A stretch of 64,000 nt of DNA from Ophiura sarsii (GCA_035610835.1 CM069443.1:86426690-86490689), one strand, 5' to 3'. Numbered from the stretch's first letter, positions 24,001 to 35,124 are shown. A program made the numbers and translations. The notes: a model not told the origin generated them from the sequence alone.

Positions 24001-27000
24001 TAGTTTGCAAATCCTTCTCTGACAGTTCAGCGAAACGACCAGCAGACGACGCCATTTTGACAACAACAAATAACCATGCTCGTCGCCAGAATGCAAAGTT
24101 CTATACAATGTGACGTATATACCTTTGTTGAACTTATGTTCAGGGGATGAGACTAAGGTGCGGTAGTAGCCTCTTAGGGGTGCGGTAGTACCCTTATTTA
24201 TTCCCCGCGTCTACGTCTTTCCGTACGCGAGGAAGTAGGCTAAATACTGAAGTGCGTAGCTAACGGAATAGACCAATAGGAAACCGCGATTAGCTAATGA
24301 ATATTTATGATGTATAGTAATCATTGCTAACGAGGTCTGACCATGACTTAACATATGATTTTCTCTTTTGTCCACTCTCAGAGGTCTATTATATAGTATA
24401 TAGTTCATGATGAGACATACATATATAAGTCCACGGTTCCAGTCTTGGGTGGACAGACAAAACTTGTGTAATCATACAAGTCTGGGTATTTTCCTATACT
24501 TGTATGCTTAAACAAAATTTTCCAACATGTGAGTTACAACCTTCTAGCATTTGGACAATAATTTGTTTCCACACACTTACCTGATCATGGTTTAGGTAAT
24601 CTATATTTCGGTAAATAGGCCTATCATGTAAAGTCAAACTTACCGAATGGGAACTCAGGAAGATCCATATAACCTTGTGGATTATTTGCTACCTCCTGTG
24701 TGTGGAAACCTACGGGCTGAACCATGAGATAAGCTTTCAAACCGGCAGATTCTAAACCAGCCTTCATCAATCCTATTGTTTCTAGACAGATGTCAGGATC
24801 GTACATACAATTGATACCAATTACGTCAGCACCTGGTGCATAGAACAAAAAGTATGGATTGATTATAGGTCATTCATACACTCTATGTAGTGTTGAACCA
24901 ATCAGGAAGCAGGAATTACAAATACGCGGAGTACATTGAAAGTGTCCACCTCAGCGAGGTTACGTCCACCTGCACTCCGCGTGTGCGCCGTTTAAATCAT
25001 GCAGTGCGCGTTTTGTTTTGATTCGTTGTTCAAAATTCGCGGGTTCGCCGATTTTCACTGCGGGTGTTAGCAAACTTGTTAAAGTGTTTTTAGTCGTTTT
25101 ACATAGATCAAAATTATGCTTAAATTGTGAATTTTTATTTGTATAGTGTCGTGTATGAATTAGGTCAATGCATGCGTATGTTTTGTTTCTCGAAAAATTA
25201 GAAAAATCAATGCACTTGCGCAAATGTTGATATGCTCACAATAGCACTCCCCCTTCGGGGTCGTGCCATTATTCACACATCAACATCAGCGCGCGTGCAT
25301 TGATTTGTCTAATTTCTCTCGAAACAGAACATACGCATTTATTGACCTATAAATGTATTGACCTAATTCATACACGACACTAAACAAATCAAAATTCACA
25401 ATTTAAGCATAATTTGGATCTATGTAAAAACGAATAAAAACATGTTAACAAGTTTGCTAACACCCGCAGTGAAAATCGGCGAGCCCTCGATTCCTGAACA
25501 ACATATCAAAACAAAGCGCGAGCCTCGCGGTGTGCGCATTGAACGGCTAACACGCGGAGTGCATTAGACACTTTCGACATGTTCAATGCACTCCGCGTAT
25601 TTTAGTTTCTTTCTTTCTGATTGGTTCGACACTACTAAGAGTGCATGAATGTTATACTTGATTTCAGGAAATCGTCCTCCAACGATAGTACAGGGTGTGC
25701 GACTCAACTTGCCAATCTGAAGCTACTTTTAAGTTTAACTTTGGTGGCGCTCATATTCTTGGTGGCGCTGTTTGTCGTTTGTTTCAGGTATATACTTATT
25801 AAATTGAAGATTACACGGAATTGTTGAGAAAATTCCAAAAAACATTGTGCGGTTTTGAAAGTACGTGCTGCGCGGATTTTACCAGCCTGAAATATATGAT
25901 ACTTCACGTTTCATTGTTTATTTTATGTATTTGAATTCATTTTCACACTTTACACCCTACCGTCATTGTTTGTGTCTGACGGACTTTATGCAAGTCTATA
26001 AATTCCTTGCATTCCGATGTCGCGACATTATTTTTTTCGTCATCATAAAGTGACGCTGTTGCCATTTTTTAATTTATGCAAACGAGTCCAGTTATCTACG
26101 TACGATGCAGTATATAATAGGACTTCCCTATCCCAAATGTAATATGTAGTATCCCTCGTACGAAGTTTCAAAACCTTTCAACCGCGCCACATTTGATTTC
26201 CTCAATCAGTTCGTGATGCAGCACTCAAATGCTAATGATTAGCGTATGTTAATTCCATGCGGGAATCGAACCCGATGGTTATAACGTTTGCATTCAGTGT
26301 AATGGATGAGCCAGATTCATAAATTTGATGTATTATGTAGGAGGGCAACACGCTCAGATCAATCTTTTTTGTTTATAACGATGTTGGATCGATGTTGGAT
26401 CAATCCATATTAGTATATACATGTACATCCATTCAACATTCATGTGAAGGATAACATCATCGCTCATCGTAAAGAGCAAGGAATCTATTCCACATCTTAA
26501 CAAAATCAAAGATATTCTTAAAAAAATATTTGCAGGCTTCGCCAATGCTTACCAGCTTTCACCATTCTCACTGCACAATCTTGTGGGCTGACTCCGTCTT
26601 GATCTCCAATAGGGCATATTCTCATTGTACATGCCACCGGCTTCTTCAACTCCATCATGGCCTCGATCGCCCATTCCGCTTCTTCTACGTTGGCAAAGAA
26701 CTGTAATAAATGTGGAGAAAGATACGCGTGTTTCAAAAAGAGGATTATTTTCTTACCGTACAACCAATAGATCAATCAAGTAATCAATCAACCCATCCAT
26801 TAGTCAACCCAACTTGGTGTAGACCATTTAAAAATCCGAAAATATACGATCGGTTCCGAATGCTTCCGATTAGCCGAGTGATTTGACGCTCGGTTACATT
26901 AACCTGTCAGCTCACAGGTCATGTCCATGTGCCGGAGAAAAACAAACGTGTTTTTCACCCGTCTGCCCGTGTGGTAAATTACGCTGGTGTTGGTGATAGG

Positions 27001-30000
27001 TTGTATCCCTCACAAAGTTGATGTTGCGGCATTTCAGTAACAAAAACGGTGAGATGAAAGAGATTTGAGGTAATATTTTCACTTTTTACCGTCTGCTCGA
27101 TACATTTGGAATTTGCCCGTCAACGCCCATTGTTGGTAAAAAAACAAAATAGTCTCGTTCCACGTTTTACTTCTCATGTGTGCACGCGTGTATGTAAACA
27201 TATAAATCACTAGGCAGACAACCAACTAGGACAATGCTGTGAATGCGTTCAACTGTTGCGAAGAACGCACAACGCACCTACTCCACGTGACCTGTTTTTC
27301 CGAAGATTTCCGAAGATTTCCGATCTCAATTTGAAATGGTCTATTCACTATTTTAACACTTCACATAAAATTCACGATTTGAACCCTTTACAGAACAACT
27401 TATATTATGGCCACTAGACCGACCACTAATCCGTCTTTACTTTGGTGGCACAAGCTCAAACTCTTGCGCCAATTGTTGGCAATCCAGCAGCAGAGGAATT
27501 CCTTTATCATTCTATTCAATATCATCAACTTCTGCTTCTGGCCTTCTAGAAGTAACCTGGTTAACCACCAAAGATAATTTAACCAAAAGTAGCCCACATT
27601 ATTTGATTACCCATCCGAAAGCTTTTATCTAAAAGGAGATTAAAGGAATTAATTGGAATTCAGACGACATATTAAAAAGGAGTCAATGCGGCTGAGCATC
27701 AAATCGGTATTTCCGGGTTTTTTGTTTGATATTAGCAGTTCACCTGGTATATCAAAAAATATATATCAAAAATGAAAATTAAATCGTAAACCTACCTCTC
27801 CTAGAACGAAATCCACGTATTTATCGCCAAACACTTTGCATTGTTTTCTGATCTCTTCCTTAACAAATTCTTTTCCTTTCCCTTCACCATAGCTGGGGAC
27901 GGGTGACAGACCGCCGGCAACCAGGGCGTCTCCTTCATTGGCGATTTCTCTTGCCAAATCACAAGCAGCGTTATTTATTTCTGCACTCTGTGACATAGCG
28001 AAATTGCCATTGTGTACAAAATAATATTCACAAAAATAAGTTCCCCTTTAGATTATGCCTAATATTTTTAAAATGAGTTACTCCATCGAAACGAGTTTTG
28101 GCACACATAATGTACATGTGCACAGCAACACTAGAGCGGGGCTACAACTACGCAGGTGTTGTAATGCTTGAATGAGCACACATTTAATGGAGGAATACCT
28201 CGATTCAAAGTTGCTAAATGATGTATTGAAAGAGGTGGTTAAGCAGCTTGAACCAGGGTCTCGAACCAGGGTCTTTGCTTGAACACCGCGTTTTCACCTT
28301 TTGAAATGAGGTATTCCTCCAGTCAATGTGTGCTCATTCAAGCAGTATAACAACTGTGCGGTGTTCAAGCAAAGACCCTGGTTCAAGTTGCTTAACCATC
28401 GTCCTTCAATACATTATTTGGCAACTTTTGAATTCAGGTATTCCTCCATTCAATGTGTGCTCATTCAAGCATTACAACACCTGCGTAGTTATAGCCCGCT
28501 CTAGTGTTGCTTTGCACACGTACGTGTGTGCCATGTGTGCTCGTTTCGATGGAGTAAATCAGTAAATCAGTTCAACAAAAGAAAGTATACCACTTTGTTT
28601 ATGTCATTTTGAGTAACATTCAATTTTTTTTTGACCAAACAGGCTAGATAGGCATTTAGATGAATCTTTTAGGCATAATTTGTTACAAATTTCGTCCCCT
28701 AACAACAAAGATAAACCATGATTAGCACCATTTAAAGAAAATTAGTCACTTTTCAAAAGTCACATTTTCAATACACATACGCGGGAAGAAAAGACCACAT
28801 GTTACCTGTTCATAATCAAATAGCCCGCTCGCTCAGGCAGGACCTGTGTGATCAATATCCATTTCATTCCCGGCCATTTTGCTGTGCGTGGCACTTAAAA
28901 GTGCCACGCACAGCATTTTCTCGCGGCTTGCGTTGAAAATGAATGTTACTCAAAATGACATAAACAAAGTGGTATATTTTCTTTTGTTGAACCCTTTACA
29001 ATGGTATGAATAGAGCTGCGACGCACATAATCGTCCACCCTGAGTCGACAGTCATGTGGGTCTTTCTATATGCTGCGTATACTATCATACTTCAATAGTA
29101 ACATTTCATTACTATTTCATTAACATGATTAAGAAATATCTTTCTTTTCAATGATTAATATCAACATTCAATATTTGTTTTATAAATTGATCAAATATAG
29201 ATTCTATTTGTATATATCTTCGGAACAGATGCATTTTAACCTTACCATAGAAAATTACTATTGCCCTCATACGAGCGCACTTTTTATTTACTATTGCACT
29301 ACACGGTCCCAGAGTGCGTCGGTCCCACAGTGCGTAGTACATGGCGTTATACCATTCATGCGTAACCTCCCCAGTGCGGGAACAGCAGCGTTAATAGCGC
29401 ATGCGTGAACGTAATGACACCGGGAGTGGCGAAACAGGACCGTTTCTTCTTTTTTGTTAATAACTTTTAAAATGTTCAATAAAGAAACAATTCTCTAACC
29501 GTCAGCTGATGCCGATGACTGCCATCTGTGTGATCCTCAACCATGATTTTATCATACGTGAGTTTGTCGTCGCTAGCATAAAATGTAAATGTCTGCATGA
29601 CGTCTGCCCCAGCTCGCAAGAATTCGCGATGAAGTTGTCGAACTGTGGCGGGAAAACATAACTATTTTGATTCTTTTTTTATATTGATGATTTTGTTTTT
29701 GTGGCCACGTTACACTTCGAATATTACTCCGAAAACACGTGTCTTAAAATGACAGTGGAACCTCGTTAGCACAAATTCTGTCAACACAAAATTCTTTTCA
29801 ACACAAAGTGTGTTTCAAGTCCCAAGCTTATATTTTACCATTATAAAATGACTGGATAACACAAATTCCTGTTAACACAAACTAAAATGCAAGGCCCAGG
29901 TAACTTTGTGTTAACGAGGTTCCATTGTAATAACTTGCATTGAAATTCTTGATATCGATATTGACCATCTCAAGAACATAGATTCCTGTTATCGATCGGT

Positions 30001-31674
30001 ACACCCTTTTATATTCATTCATTCATTCATTCATAAGATTTATTTACACAATCCAACAACGTACATATATAACAATATAACAAAATATAACATCAAGAAA
30101 ACAATTAGTATTCTGGAATGGTATGGTATCATGAAAGAGTTAAATCCAGACGATATATAGTGAAAAGAATGATACCACGGATAAGCTATTATGTTTGTAA
30201 AAATTCAGGCGATGAGAATGGTCCAGAATGGTGATGTTGGAAAGTGTGCGGAGAAGCCATTAAGTCTGGAAGGCTTTAAGTTTGGATGCATCAAAATGTA
30301 TCATGCGATAATGCAGTGAAACACTATCATGACCATAGCCTATTACTTGTTTCAGTACTTTCTGAGATACTATACAGGGTGTCCCTAAAAAACTGTGCAC
30401 GTGTTTGCGCAACTTGTTGACATGAAGTCCTAAGGTTTGGTGTAATATGTTTATACACACGGAAAGGGAAAACACTCAGCTTTTAGATGCCGTTTATATT
30501 ATCTGATTTGGATTTTGTCAATCCTGAGATATGCAAAGTTTATCAAAGCTACCCAAAATCGACGTTGTGCCACTTTTACAGAAAGAATGATTATGAGCGT
30601 CAAAACGATATTATACTAACATTGGTCTAGCCATGGGCATCAATCGTTTACAAACATTGGGGTGGGCATTTGACCAGAATTGTTTAAAAGAGGCTGAGGA
30701 ACAAAAATGATGTCCTTGGAATACGGTATGTGGTAAGGGATTTCTACGAGCAGTTATTCTGGGATCGCTCTGAAGTGCTCGCCGCATGTTATCAATATGT
30801 TACTGTGTCCTGCCACTTTTCATATCTTAGTCTTCCAGAATGTTCTTTATTCGTATTGGTGCTTGTACCATTTACCAAGTATTTCCAATACTCCTTTGTA
30901 TAGGTGTATTCCTAGATGGTACGTGAGTGTTTGGGAAATGAATGGCAAACTCTCTGGTGACTTCTGCTGACATGATATTTAAGACCATGAACACCCTCTT
31001 CTAATGAAAATCGAGGCCGCACCCAGCCATATGGACGTCTTAATTTTGAAAATGTATAGGCCCAATAAACATTTTGTGAAACCTTGTCAAAAGAACTGGT
31101 TCGAATCATGTAACAAACATCTTTATATTCAGTTCTGCTTGGATACACAGGCACTCATTCTATTATTTAAACCTATTCAATCTCAATACAGTGGAAGTTG
31201 TATCTTCATGATCTTAGGAGTATACCTTTGAAACTGTAAAGTGGCACAACATCGATTATGGGTAGCTCTAGATATTATTGTCCATATCTCAGGATTGACA
31301 AATCTGTATCAGATGAAATAAGCAGCATCTGAAAGCCAGGTGTTAAGTCTTTCAATATGTGTAAACATCTTACACCGAATAATAGAACTTCATGGTCAAC
31401 AAATTGGGTAAACACGTGCACACTTTTTTTAGGGACACCCGGTACATTTGCCAAATTGACCTCAACGGAACATCCTCCCAAACACCCCGACATCCCTAGC
31501 ACTCTCTCCCCCTCAAACACAAACTATACCTGCTTCTGGATGCAGAACTGCCGCCTCTGGAGTCCACGAGCCAGCAGAAACATAGCCTCGTTTTTCTAGA
31601 GTAAAACAAAAACTGCCATCGCCCACGACTACTCCAGTAGCTAGTCGCTCCAGCAAAGTTGCTCTTTTCGACGA
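20936..31674 (-). CDS. BHMT: Betaine-homocysteine S-methyltransferase gene, eight exons placed (first exon missing)
   Basis: Cytosolic zinc enzyme that transfers a methyl group from betaine to homocysteine, giving methionine and dimethylglycine. Eight exons join in one frame (lengths 145, 143, 192, 148, 189, 131, 95 and 76 bp). They give 372 aa, against 406 in human BHMT. Family landmarks are present: GDGSF and EKRGYV near the N-terminus, SWTPEA (equivalent of betaine-contacting Trp44), FTFYAS (Tyr77), [12 protein letters not shown] (Cys217) and GGCCGFEP (Cys299/300), so all three zinc cysteines are kept. Two oddities appear. The glutamate matching human Glu21 appears to be lost by a one-codon gap. 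The segment after DDKL is about eight residues longer than in human and unlike it. The C-terminus stops after NLVPASGR plus nine residues, without the human SKPDGWGVT extension. The first short exon, about a dozen codons in human BHMT, was not found upstream of 31674. Introns hold many mobile elements and a Crypton relic. Confidence 0.92.
21579..22138. mobile_element. 560-bp foldback in a BHMT intron
   Basis: Ends TACAGTCATCAAAAAAAGTA and TACTTTTTTTGATGACTGTA. Arms of more than 150 bp include CACGCTAGGAT and AACTTTATAATTT mirrored. A one-armed relative lies at 59490-59612. Confidence 0.85.
21924..21954. repeat. (AAAATG)n simple repeat
   Basis: About five AAAATG units in the centre of the 560-bp foldback. 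Confidence 0.9.
22428..22522 (-). CDS. BHMT: BHMT exon: [15 protein letters not shown] linker
   Basis: 95 bp, acceptor CCTACAG, donor AAG|GTAAGG, phase 0 in and 2 out. It starts LSVERG, parallel to human LAPERG. The middle is divergent. It was placed by splice signals, position and an exact phase match on both sides. Confidence 0.85.
23280..23410 (-). CDS. BHMT: BHMT exon: zinc cysteine pair GGCCGFEP
   Basis: 131 bp, acceptor TTTGTAG, donor GAG|GTGGGT, phase 1 in and 0 out. It encodes [16 protein letters not shown], then [20 protein letters not shown] with the paired zinc cysteines (human Cys299/Cys300). Confidence 0.94.
23669..24055 (-). pseudogene. Crypton-type tyrosine-recombinase (KIAA1958/ZMYM-like) N-terminal domain relic
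   Basis: On the minus strand an ATG at 24055 in good context opens [20 protein letters not shown] and DGKDAKQTN. The same frame continues, broken only by TAA at 23951 and TAA at 23873, to [26 protein letters not shown] and [15 protein letters not shown] final TGA lies at 23669. Order and wording match the SAM-like core-binding part of Crypton transposons and their domesticated relatives (KIAA1958, ZMYM2-4, QRICH1 group). No frameshift was seen, so decay is by point stops. The catalytic YR domain was not recognised downstream. It sits in a BHMT intron on the same strand. I infer a dead insertion; a live short protein of 34 aa is unlikely. Confidence 0.8.
24644..24832 (-). CDS. BHMT: BHMT exon: zinc cysteine GINC and LPEFPFG block
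   Basis: 189 bp, acceptor GCACCAG, donor TCG|GTAAGT, phase 1 in and 1 out. It encodes [13 protein letters not shown], with the first zinc cysteine (human Cys217), then [19 protein letters not shown] and MDLPEFPF. A large foldback starts only about 38 bp upstream of its acceptor. Confidence 0.94.
24871..25651. mobile_element. 781-bp nearly complete palindrome in a BHMT intron
   Basis: CATTCATACACTCTATGTAG and the following 350 bases return inverted, ending at 25651. Repeated CACTCCGCGT motifs lie near both ends, and the axis is near 25250 (CCCCCTTCGGGG). No coding sequence inside. Confidence 0.88.
26240..26320 (-). mobile_element. tRNA-like SINE fragment
   Basis: The minus strand has a perfect B box GGTTCGATTCC at about 26268 and a degraded A-box side. 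It lies in a BHMT intron. Confidence 0.4.
26553..26700 (-). CDS. BHMT: BHMT exon: [12 protein letters not shown] to RMVKAG
   Basis: 148 bp, acceptor ATTACAG, donor CTG|GTAAGC, phase 0 in and 1 out. It encodes [24 protein letters not shown] and a segment ending CAVRMVKAG. The position of human Tyr160 is Phe here. The human GPEGD stretch reads CPIGD. Confidence 0.93.
27796..27987 (-). CDS. BHMT: BHMT exon: [20 protein letters not shown] block
   Basis: 192 bp, 64 codons, phase 0 at both ends, with acceptor GTCACAG and donor GAG|GTAGGT. It holds [19 protein letters not shown] and PVPSYGE. It ends at VDFVLGE, whose last residue matches human Glu159, a homocysteine-pocket residue. Confidence 0.93.
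28076..28558. mobile_element. 483-bp foldback in a BHMT intron
   Basis: GTTACTCCATCGAAACGAG at the left and its mirror at 28543-28558. Inside, AATGTGTGCTCATTCAAGC and CAAGCAAAGACCCTGG recur in both orientations, giving a double-hairpin layout. Confidence 0.85.
28570..28993. mobile_element. 424-bp element with 50-bp inverted ends
   Basis: GTTCAACAAAAGAAAGTATA and 30 further bases are mirrored at 28943-28993. The centre has a short GGCACTTAAAAGTGCC hairpin. Confidence 0.85.
29500..29642 (-). CDS. BHMT: BHMT exon: [19 protein letters not shown] block
   Basis: Acceptor CCACAG before 29642. It encodes [28 protein letters not shown], then about 20 residues unlike human BHMT. The donor at 29499 (ACG|GTTAGA) is weak, but it is the one that gives phase 0 and matches the next exon. 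A stronger-looking donor at 29557 (CAC|GTATGA) would need an unseen extra exon of 3n+1 bp. The 3' boundary is therefore uncertain. Confidence 0.75.
29752..29929. mobile_element. pogo/Tigger-like miniature element
   Basis: ACAGTGGAACCTCGTTAGCA and TGTTAACGAGGTTCCATTGTA are inverted ends, with TA on the right. The inside repeats AACACAAATTC motifs. The CAGTGGAACCTCG start resembles pogo-type ends. Confidence 0.7.
30013..30033. repeat. (ATTC)n simple repeat
   Basis: About five ATTC units; a looser ATTCATTC stretch lies at 1248-1272. Confidence 0.85.
30373..31444. mobile_element. Foldback element, ACAGGGTGTCCC family, long copy
   Basis: Arms of about 220 bp begin ACAGGGTGTCCCTAAAAAAC and end with the mirrored AGGGACACCCGGTA. 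They surround about 640 bp. It fills most of the intron between the first two placed BHMT exons. Confidence 0.82.
31530..31674 (-). CDS. BHMT: BHMT exon (first one placed): N-terminal homocysteine-methyltransferase barrel
   Basis: Acceptor TTTTCAG before 31674 and donor GTATAG after 31530. 145 bp, phase 0 in and phase 1 out. It encodes LLERL, GDGSF, LEKRGYV and [13 protein letters not shown], close to human residues 14-54. An upstream exon must supply the start codon; none was recognised. Confidence 0.93.
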
Positions 31675-31786
31675 CTGAAAATTATGAAATTGGAGGTGGA
31701 GGCTTAGAATCAATGTTTCAGCATGTTCAGTACGATCATAATGCATCCGCACATAAACAACAGCACACACGTGTAATGTACACAGT

Positions 31787-32131
31787 CAGTAGCGTAGCCA
31801 GGAGGTTGCAAGGGGGGGGGGGGCCACGAGAAAAAAAGTTGACCGAGAAAATCGGGAAGGGAAAGAAAGGGAGAAGAGGAGACAAAAAGGGAAGGAAAGG
31901 GAAAAGGGAAAGGAAAGGGACAGAAAGGAGAAAGGAAGACAGGCAAATTAGTTGGAACATCGCAGTTTTTCATGCCGGTATGGGGACGAAACACCTCTAA
32001 CCCCATCCTCCCCACCCCCTCCCCCGCTAAAAGTTACATGAAAAACCTGGTTACACCACCGGGTCGAACTGGTGTTCACCGGGGAAAAATACCCTTTGCC
32101 TCCCTGACAAGTGACCCTGGCTACGCCACTG
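31787..32131. mobile_element. hAT-type miniature element, same family
   Basis: CAGTAGCGTAGCCAGG at the left, CCTGGCTACGCCACTG at the right. The flanking 8-mers TACACAGT and TGCACAGT differ at one base. A G run sits beside the left end, followed by a purine-rich AAGGGAAAGG tract. Its left end lies about 110 bp upstream (in transcription sense) of the first placed BHMT exon. Confidence 0.85.
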
Positions 32132-32224
32132 TGCACAGTGGCTTACGGGTAAAGGGATGACTCTCATGAGAGTCAGGACAGCCTCCGTAAAACTGCCGTA
32201 ACTTCTTCAATATTCATTTAATCT

Positions 32225-33030
32225 TTATAAACGTATACAGTTTTTTGCAGAAAAGGGTTCAATGAATCCAACCATGATAATGAAATTGACCTTTTGGAGT
32301 GGTCTTTCAACAAAGTAAAGAAACAAATGTCTAAACCCAAAACAAAAGCTAAAGTCAACAAAAAGACGAAAGACTCGGACAAAAATTCGGTCACTCTCCC
32401 ATACATCCAAGGTGTCACTGAACCGGTTCAGAGGATACTGCGCAAACATAACATCAGCTCGGCAGTCAAACCACACACCAGCCTTAAAATTGCTTGTCCA
32501 CCCAAAAGACCTTCCAAAATGTTCCAACGAGGACAAGGCTGAAGTCGTTTACGAGATGTGCTGACTGCAAAAAGACCTACATTGGTGAAACAGGCAGAAA
32601 ATTCGGCACGCGAAAGAAGGAACATAAAACTGAAACCGAAAAAATGAGCGCTGAAAACTACACTCGGTCCACAAGAAAATAATCCGATAGCACAGAGGTA
32701 AAATCCTTCGGTAGCCGAACACGCAGTGAAAGAAAACCACATTATCAAATGGGATGACTCAAAGATTATCGCCAGAGATGAGACAAGAAACACCAGATGG
32801 ACACTAGATGGATCCGAGAATCCATATGGATTCGGAGCAAAGGCGGCACAGACCAACAAATGCACTTAATGAAAGGCGACGAGGGGGCGTACCAACTCAG
32901 TCACCGTAACGACTCAGTGATCCAGAGGGCGTCATCATCAACTTCCGATGACGTCATCAACAAACAATCTAGAAGCACTTCTAGCTCTGGACCAAACACA
33001 ATCCACTGAGATAGACAACAGATTAGTTGT
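32225..33030 (+). mobile_element. Penelope-like retroelement remnant with GIY-YIG endonuclease region
   Basis: Three frames carry pieces in order: VTLPYIQGVTEPVQRILRKH, CADCKKTYIGETGRKF with KKEHK, and AEHAVKENHIIKWDD with RWTLDGSENPYGF. This is the C-terminal linker and GIY-YIG nuclease of Penelope-like elements. At least two frameshifts and an early stop after NYTRSTRK show it is dead. The reverse transcriptase is missing. It lies between the first placed BHMT exon and the transporter. Confidence 0.8.
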
Positions 33031-33420
33031 CGAACCCGTATTGAAAAAAAGTAAGTTTCCTACTTAGAATTTTCAAACGAACATTTATACAATGGGCTTC
33101 TTTTGATATCAAAGTATGTTGGTGTGAAAATAAATCTAAAGTGATCGGAACATAGCAAGCGGGCCACAGGGTACTTTCACAGCAAGCTGTGAGATAGTGC
33201 CATTAATATGTAGTTGATGGTAGCTAGCCATTGCACAAAAATGTGATAGGACCTGAAATATGCCCTCTTTGTGCGCGCCACTCCCACCATGTTCTCACTG
33301 CCTGAGGATTTCTGATGAAAGTAAAAATATTCAGCTATGTCCCTCCAGCACATTTTCACAACTTGAATACCAGGAACAAACGATCTGACAGCCAGTCACA
33401 AAGGCTATTCCGACTATAGG

Positions 33421-33719
33421 CAAGGTTCAAGATAAGCGGGCGCTGGGCGATTTTTACCCCCTCGGTCCTCCTGCCATAGCGCCCGGTTATGCTGAAAAAT
33501 AAACAACGGAGCGCTGATATTTAGTCCAAACCAGCACCCGGTGACGATCAGGAAGCTTGCCCAAGACATCGAATTTCGATTTGACAATGCTGCCACGCTG
33601 GATTTAATAAAAAGGTAGCTCCCGGTAGACTGAAAGTAGCTTCTCAATAAATCCCATGATCCGGGCGCTACTTTTCAAAAAAAGTAGCTCCCGGTAAAAA
33701 ACCGTTATCTTGAGCCTTG
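33421..33719. mobile_element. Second hAT-type miniature family with perfect 8-bp duplication
   Basis: The ends are CAAGGTTCAAGATAA and TTATCTTGAGCCTTG. Both flanks are ACTATAGG (33413-33420 and 33720-33727). The inside repeats GGCGCT...TAGCTCCCGGTA motifs. A related piece (GGCGATTTTTACCCCCT) lies at 38488-38520. Confidence 0.88.
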
Positions 33720-33976
33720 ACTATAGGCATCTGTCATGATTAGTATGCCGTATAATAATCAGATAGAATCATTCAGAACTCACCATTATTAAAAAAACTT
33801 CCTTACATCCACTCCATATATATATACCGTGCTATACCACCAGGTGCTTATACTCAAGGATTGTATAGACTAAGGTCGTAAGTGTAAAGAAGTGAATGTG
33901 AACTTTAGACTGCCCACTTTGGACTGACCATAAACGTAATCTATATGTATAGTAAACGATAATCCTCTAATTCAAC

Positions 33977-34327
33977 TGTAGATGTTCCGATTGCTGGCCC
34001 GATTTTCAACTTGATGTTTTCTATTTGACATGAAAGGTCATCTTTATAATTGTCGCATTCCAAAGTTTAACTCCAATGTTTCTATTTTTAGAAGCACAAA
34101 GGTCACAATACATTTGCCCATTGAGTTATACACAAACTGGTTGGTGGTTATAACCACCTTTGGCAGTAATTCACCACATTTTAGCCTATAATTTCTAAAT
34201 GGAACATTTCTGGGCCTAAGATTTTACAGATATAATGAGCAAAAATATGGGGATTCTTCTGATATCAAAATATCTTGATGTGAAGAAAAAAATCATAGCC
34301 CCAAGAAAAGTGATCGGAACATACACC
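33977..34327. mobile_element. Element with short inverted ends, 351 bp
   Basis: GTAGATGTTCCGATTGC mirrors GTGATCGGAACATACAC. A second right end (AAGTGATCGGAACATAG) lies at 33140, so the family has another partial copy. Confidence 0.6.
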
Positions 34328-34581
34328 CTAATCATGGGCCTACGGTATTTGTGTTGATAATTACTATTCTATGCTACTGGTGTTTCGAAGCGTCCTTGAC
34401 CTGTTGTCTTTAAATGTCTAAAGGGCTCTAAAGGGCTCAGCAGACTTCACAACGTTCAAACGCTGAGCGCAAGCGCTGACCACCGTCTACCAATCAGGCT
34501 GCGTCATTTTATTGCGGTGGAGCTACTACGCATGTGTGAGAGCGCAACGAGTTCGAGTGTAATTGCGTATGCTCAGCGCTT

Positions 34582-34940
34582 TTAAAGGGGCATTGAGAGA
34601 TTGCCAAGAAAAATGAAATTTGGAAGAAAAAAAATTGTTTCAATAGATAAGGTATGTAGGAACCCTGAAGTGTAATGATTTATGGGGAAACGGTTGAATA
34701 ATGGCGCTAGATTAAAATGCAGTTGAAGCAAGTTATGTAGTGAGTGATGCTGATAATTTCGATGTGATCTACATCGAAATGTCCAAATCGTGAAATTTTA
34801 CATGATAGACGGTGAATTAAGGTAAACGGTTTTAGCTGGTATATAGTTAGTCTATCTAAGTATTACGTAGGTGCAAAAAACCTGATTTCCAGAAAAAATT
34901 GAAGGCGCACTCCCATACGTATCTCACAGTGCCCCTTTAA
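34582..34940. mobile_element. TTAAAGG-ended element, 359 bp
   Basis: Ends TTAAAGGGGCATTGAGAGA and TCTCACAGTGCCCCTTTAA. Its end layout is shared with 45055-45435 and 62469-62858. Confidence 0.75.
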
Positions 34941-34960
34941 GAGTTATTGGTAATAATAAG

Positions 34961-35124
34961 CAGTGGCGTAGCCAGGGGGAAAGGGTGGGGTGGTGAAAAT
35001 GCCCCCCCCCCCCCCTAAAATTTCCCCGTCGGTACAAAACGCATGCCGTCGGTACATTCGTGATTTTGACCGTGCGATTTTTATTTTTTGGCCGCCGGTA
35101 TTGAAGACAACCACATCGTACCAC

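Noticed and set aside
28820..28870. Possible extra BHMT exon on the minus strand between CACACAG and CAG|GTAACA
   Set aside because: The reading phases needed by the neighbours hit a stop or give no BHMT-like sequence.
31659..32015. Frames with lysine/glycine-rich or phenylalanine/proline-rich repeats
   Set aside because: They read through the purine-rich tract inside a hAT miniature element that has its own target duplication.
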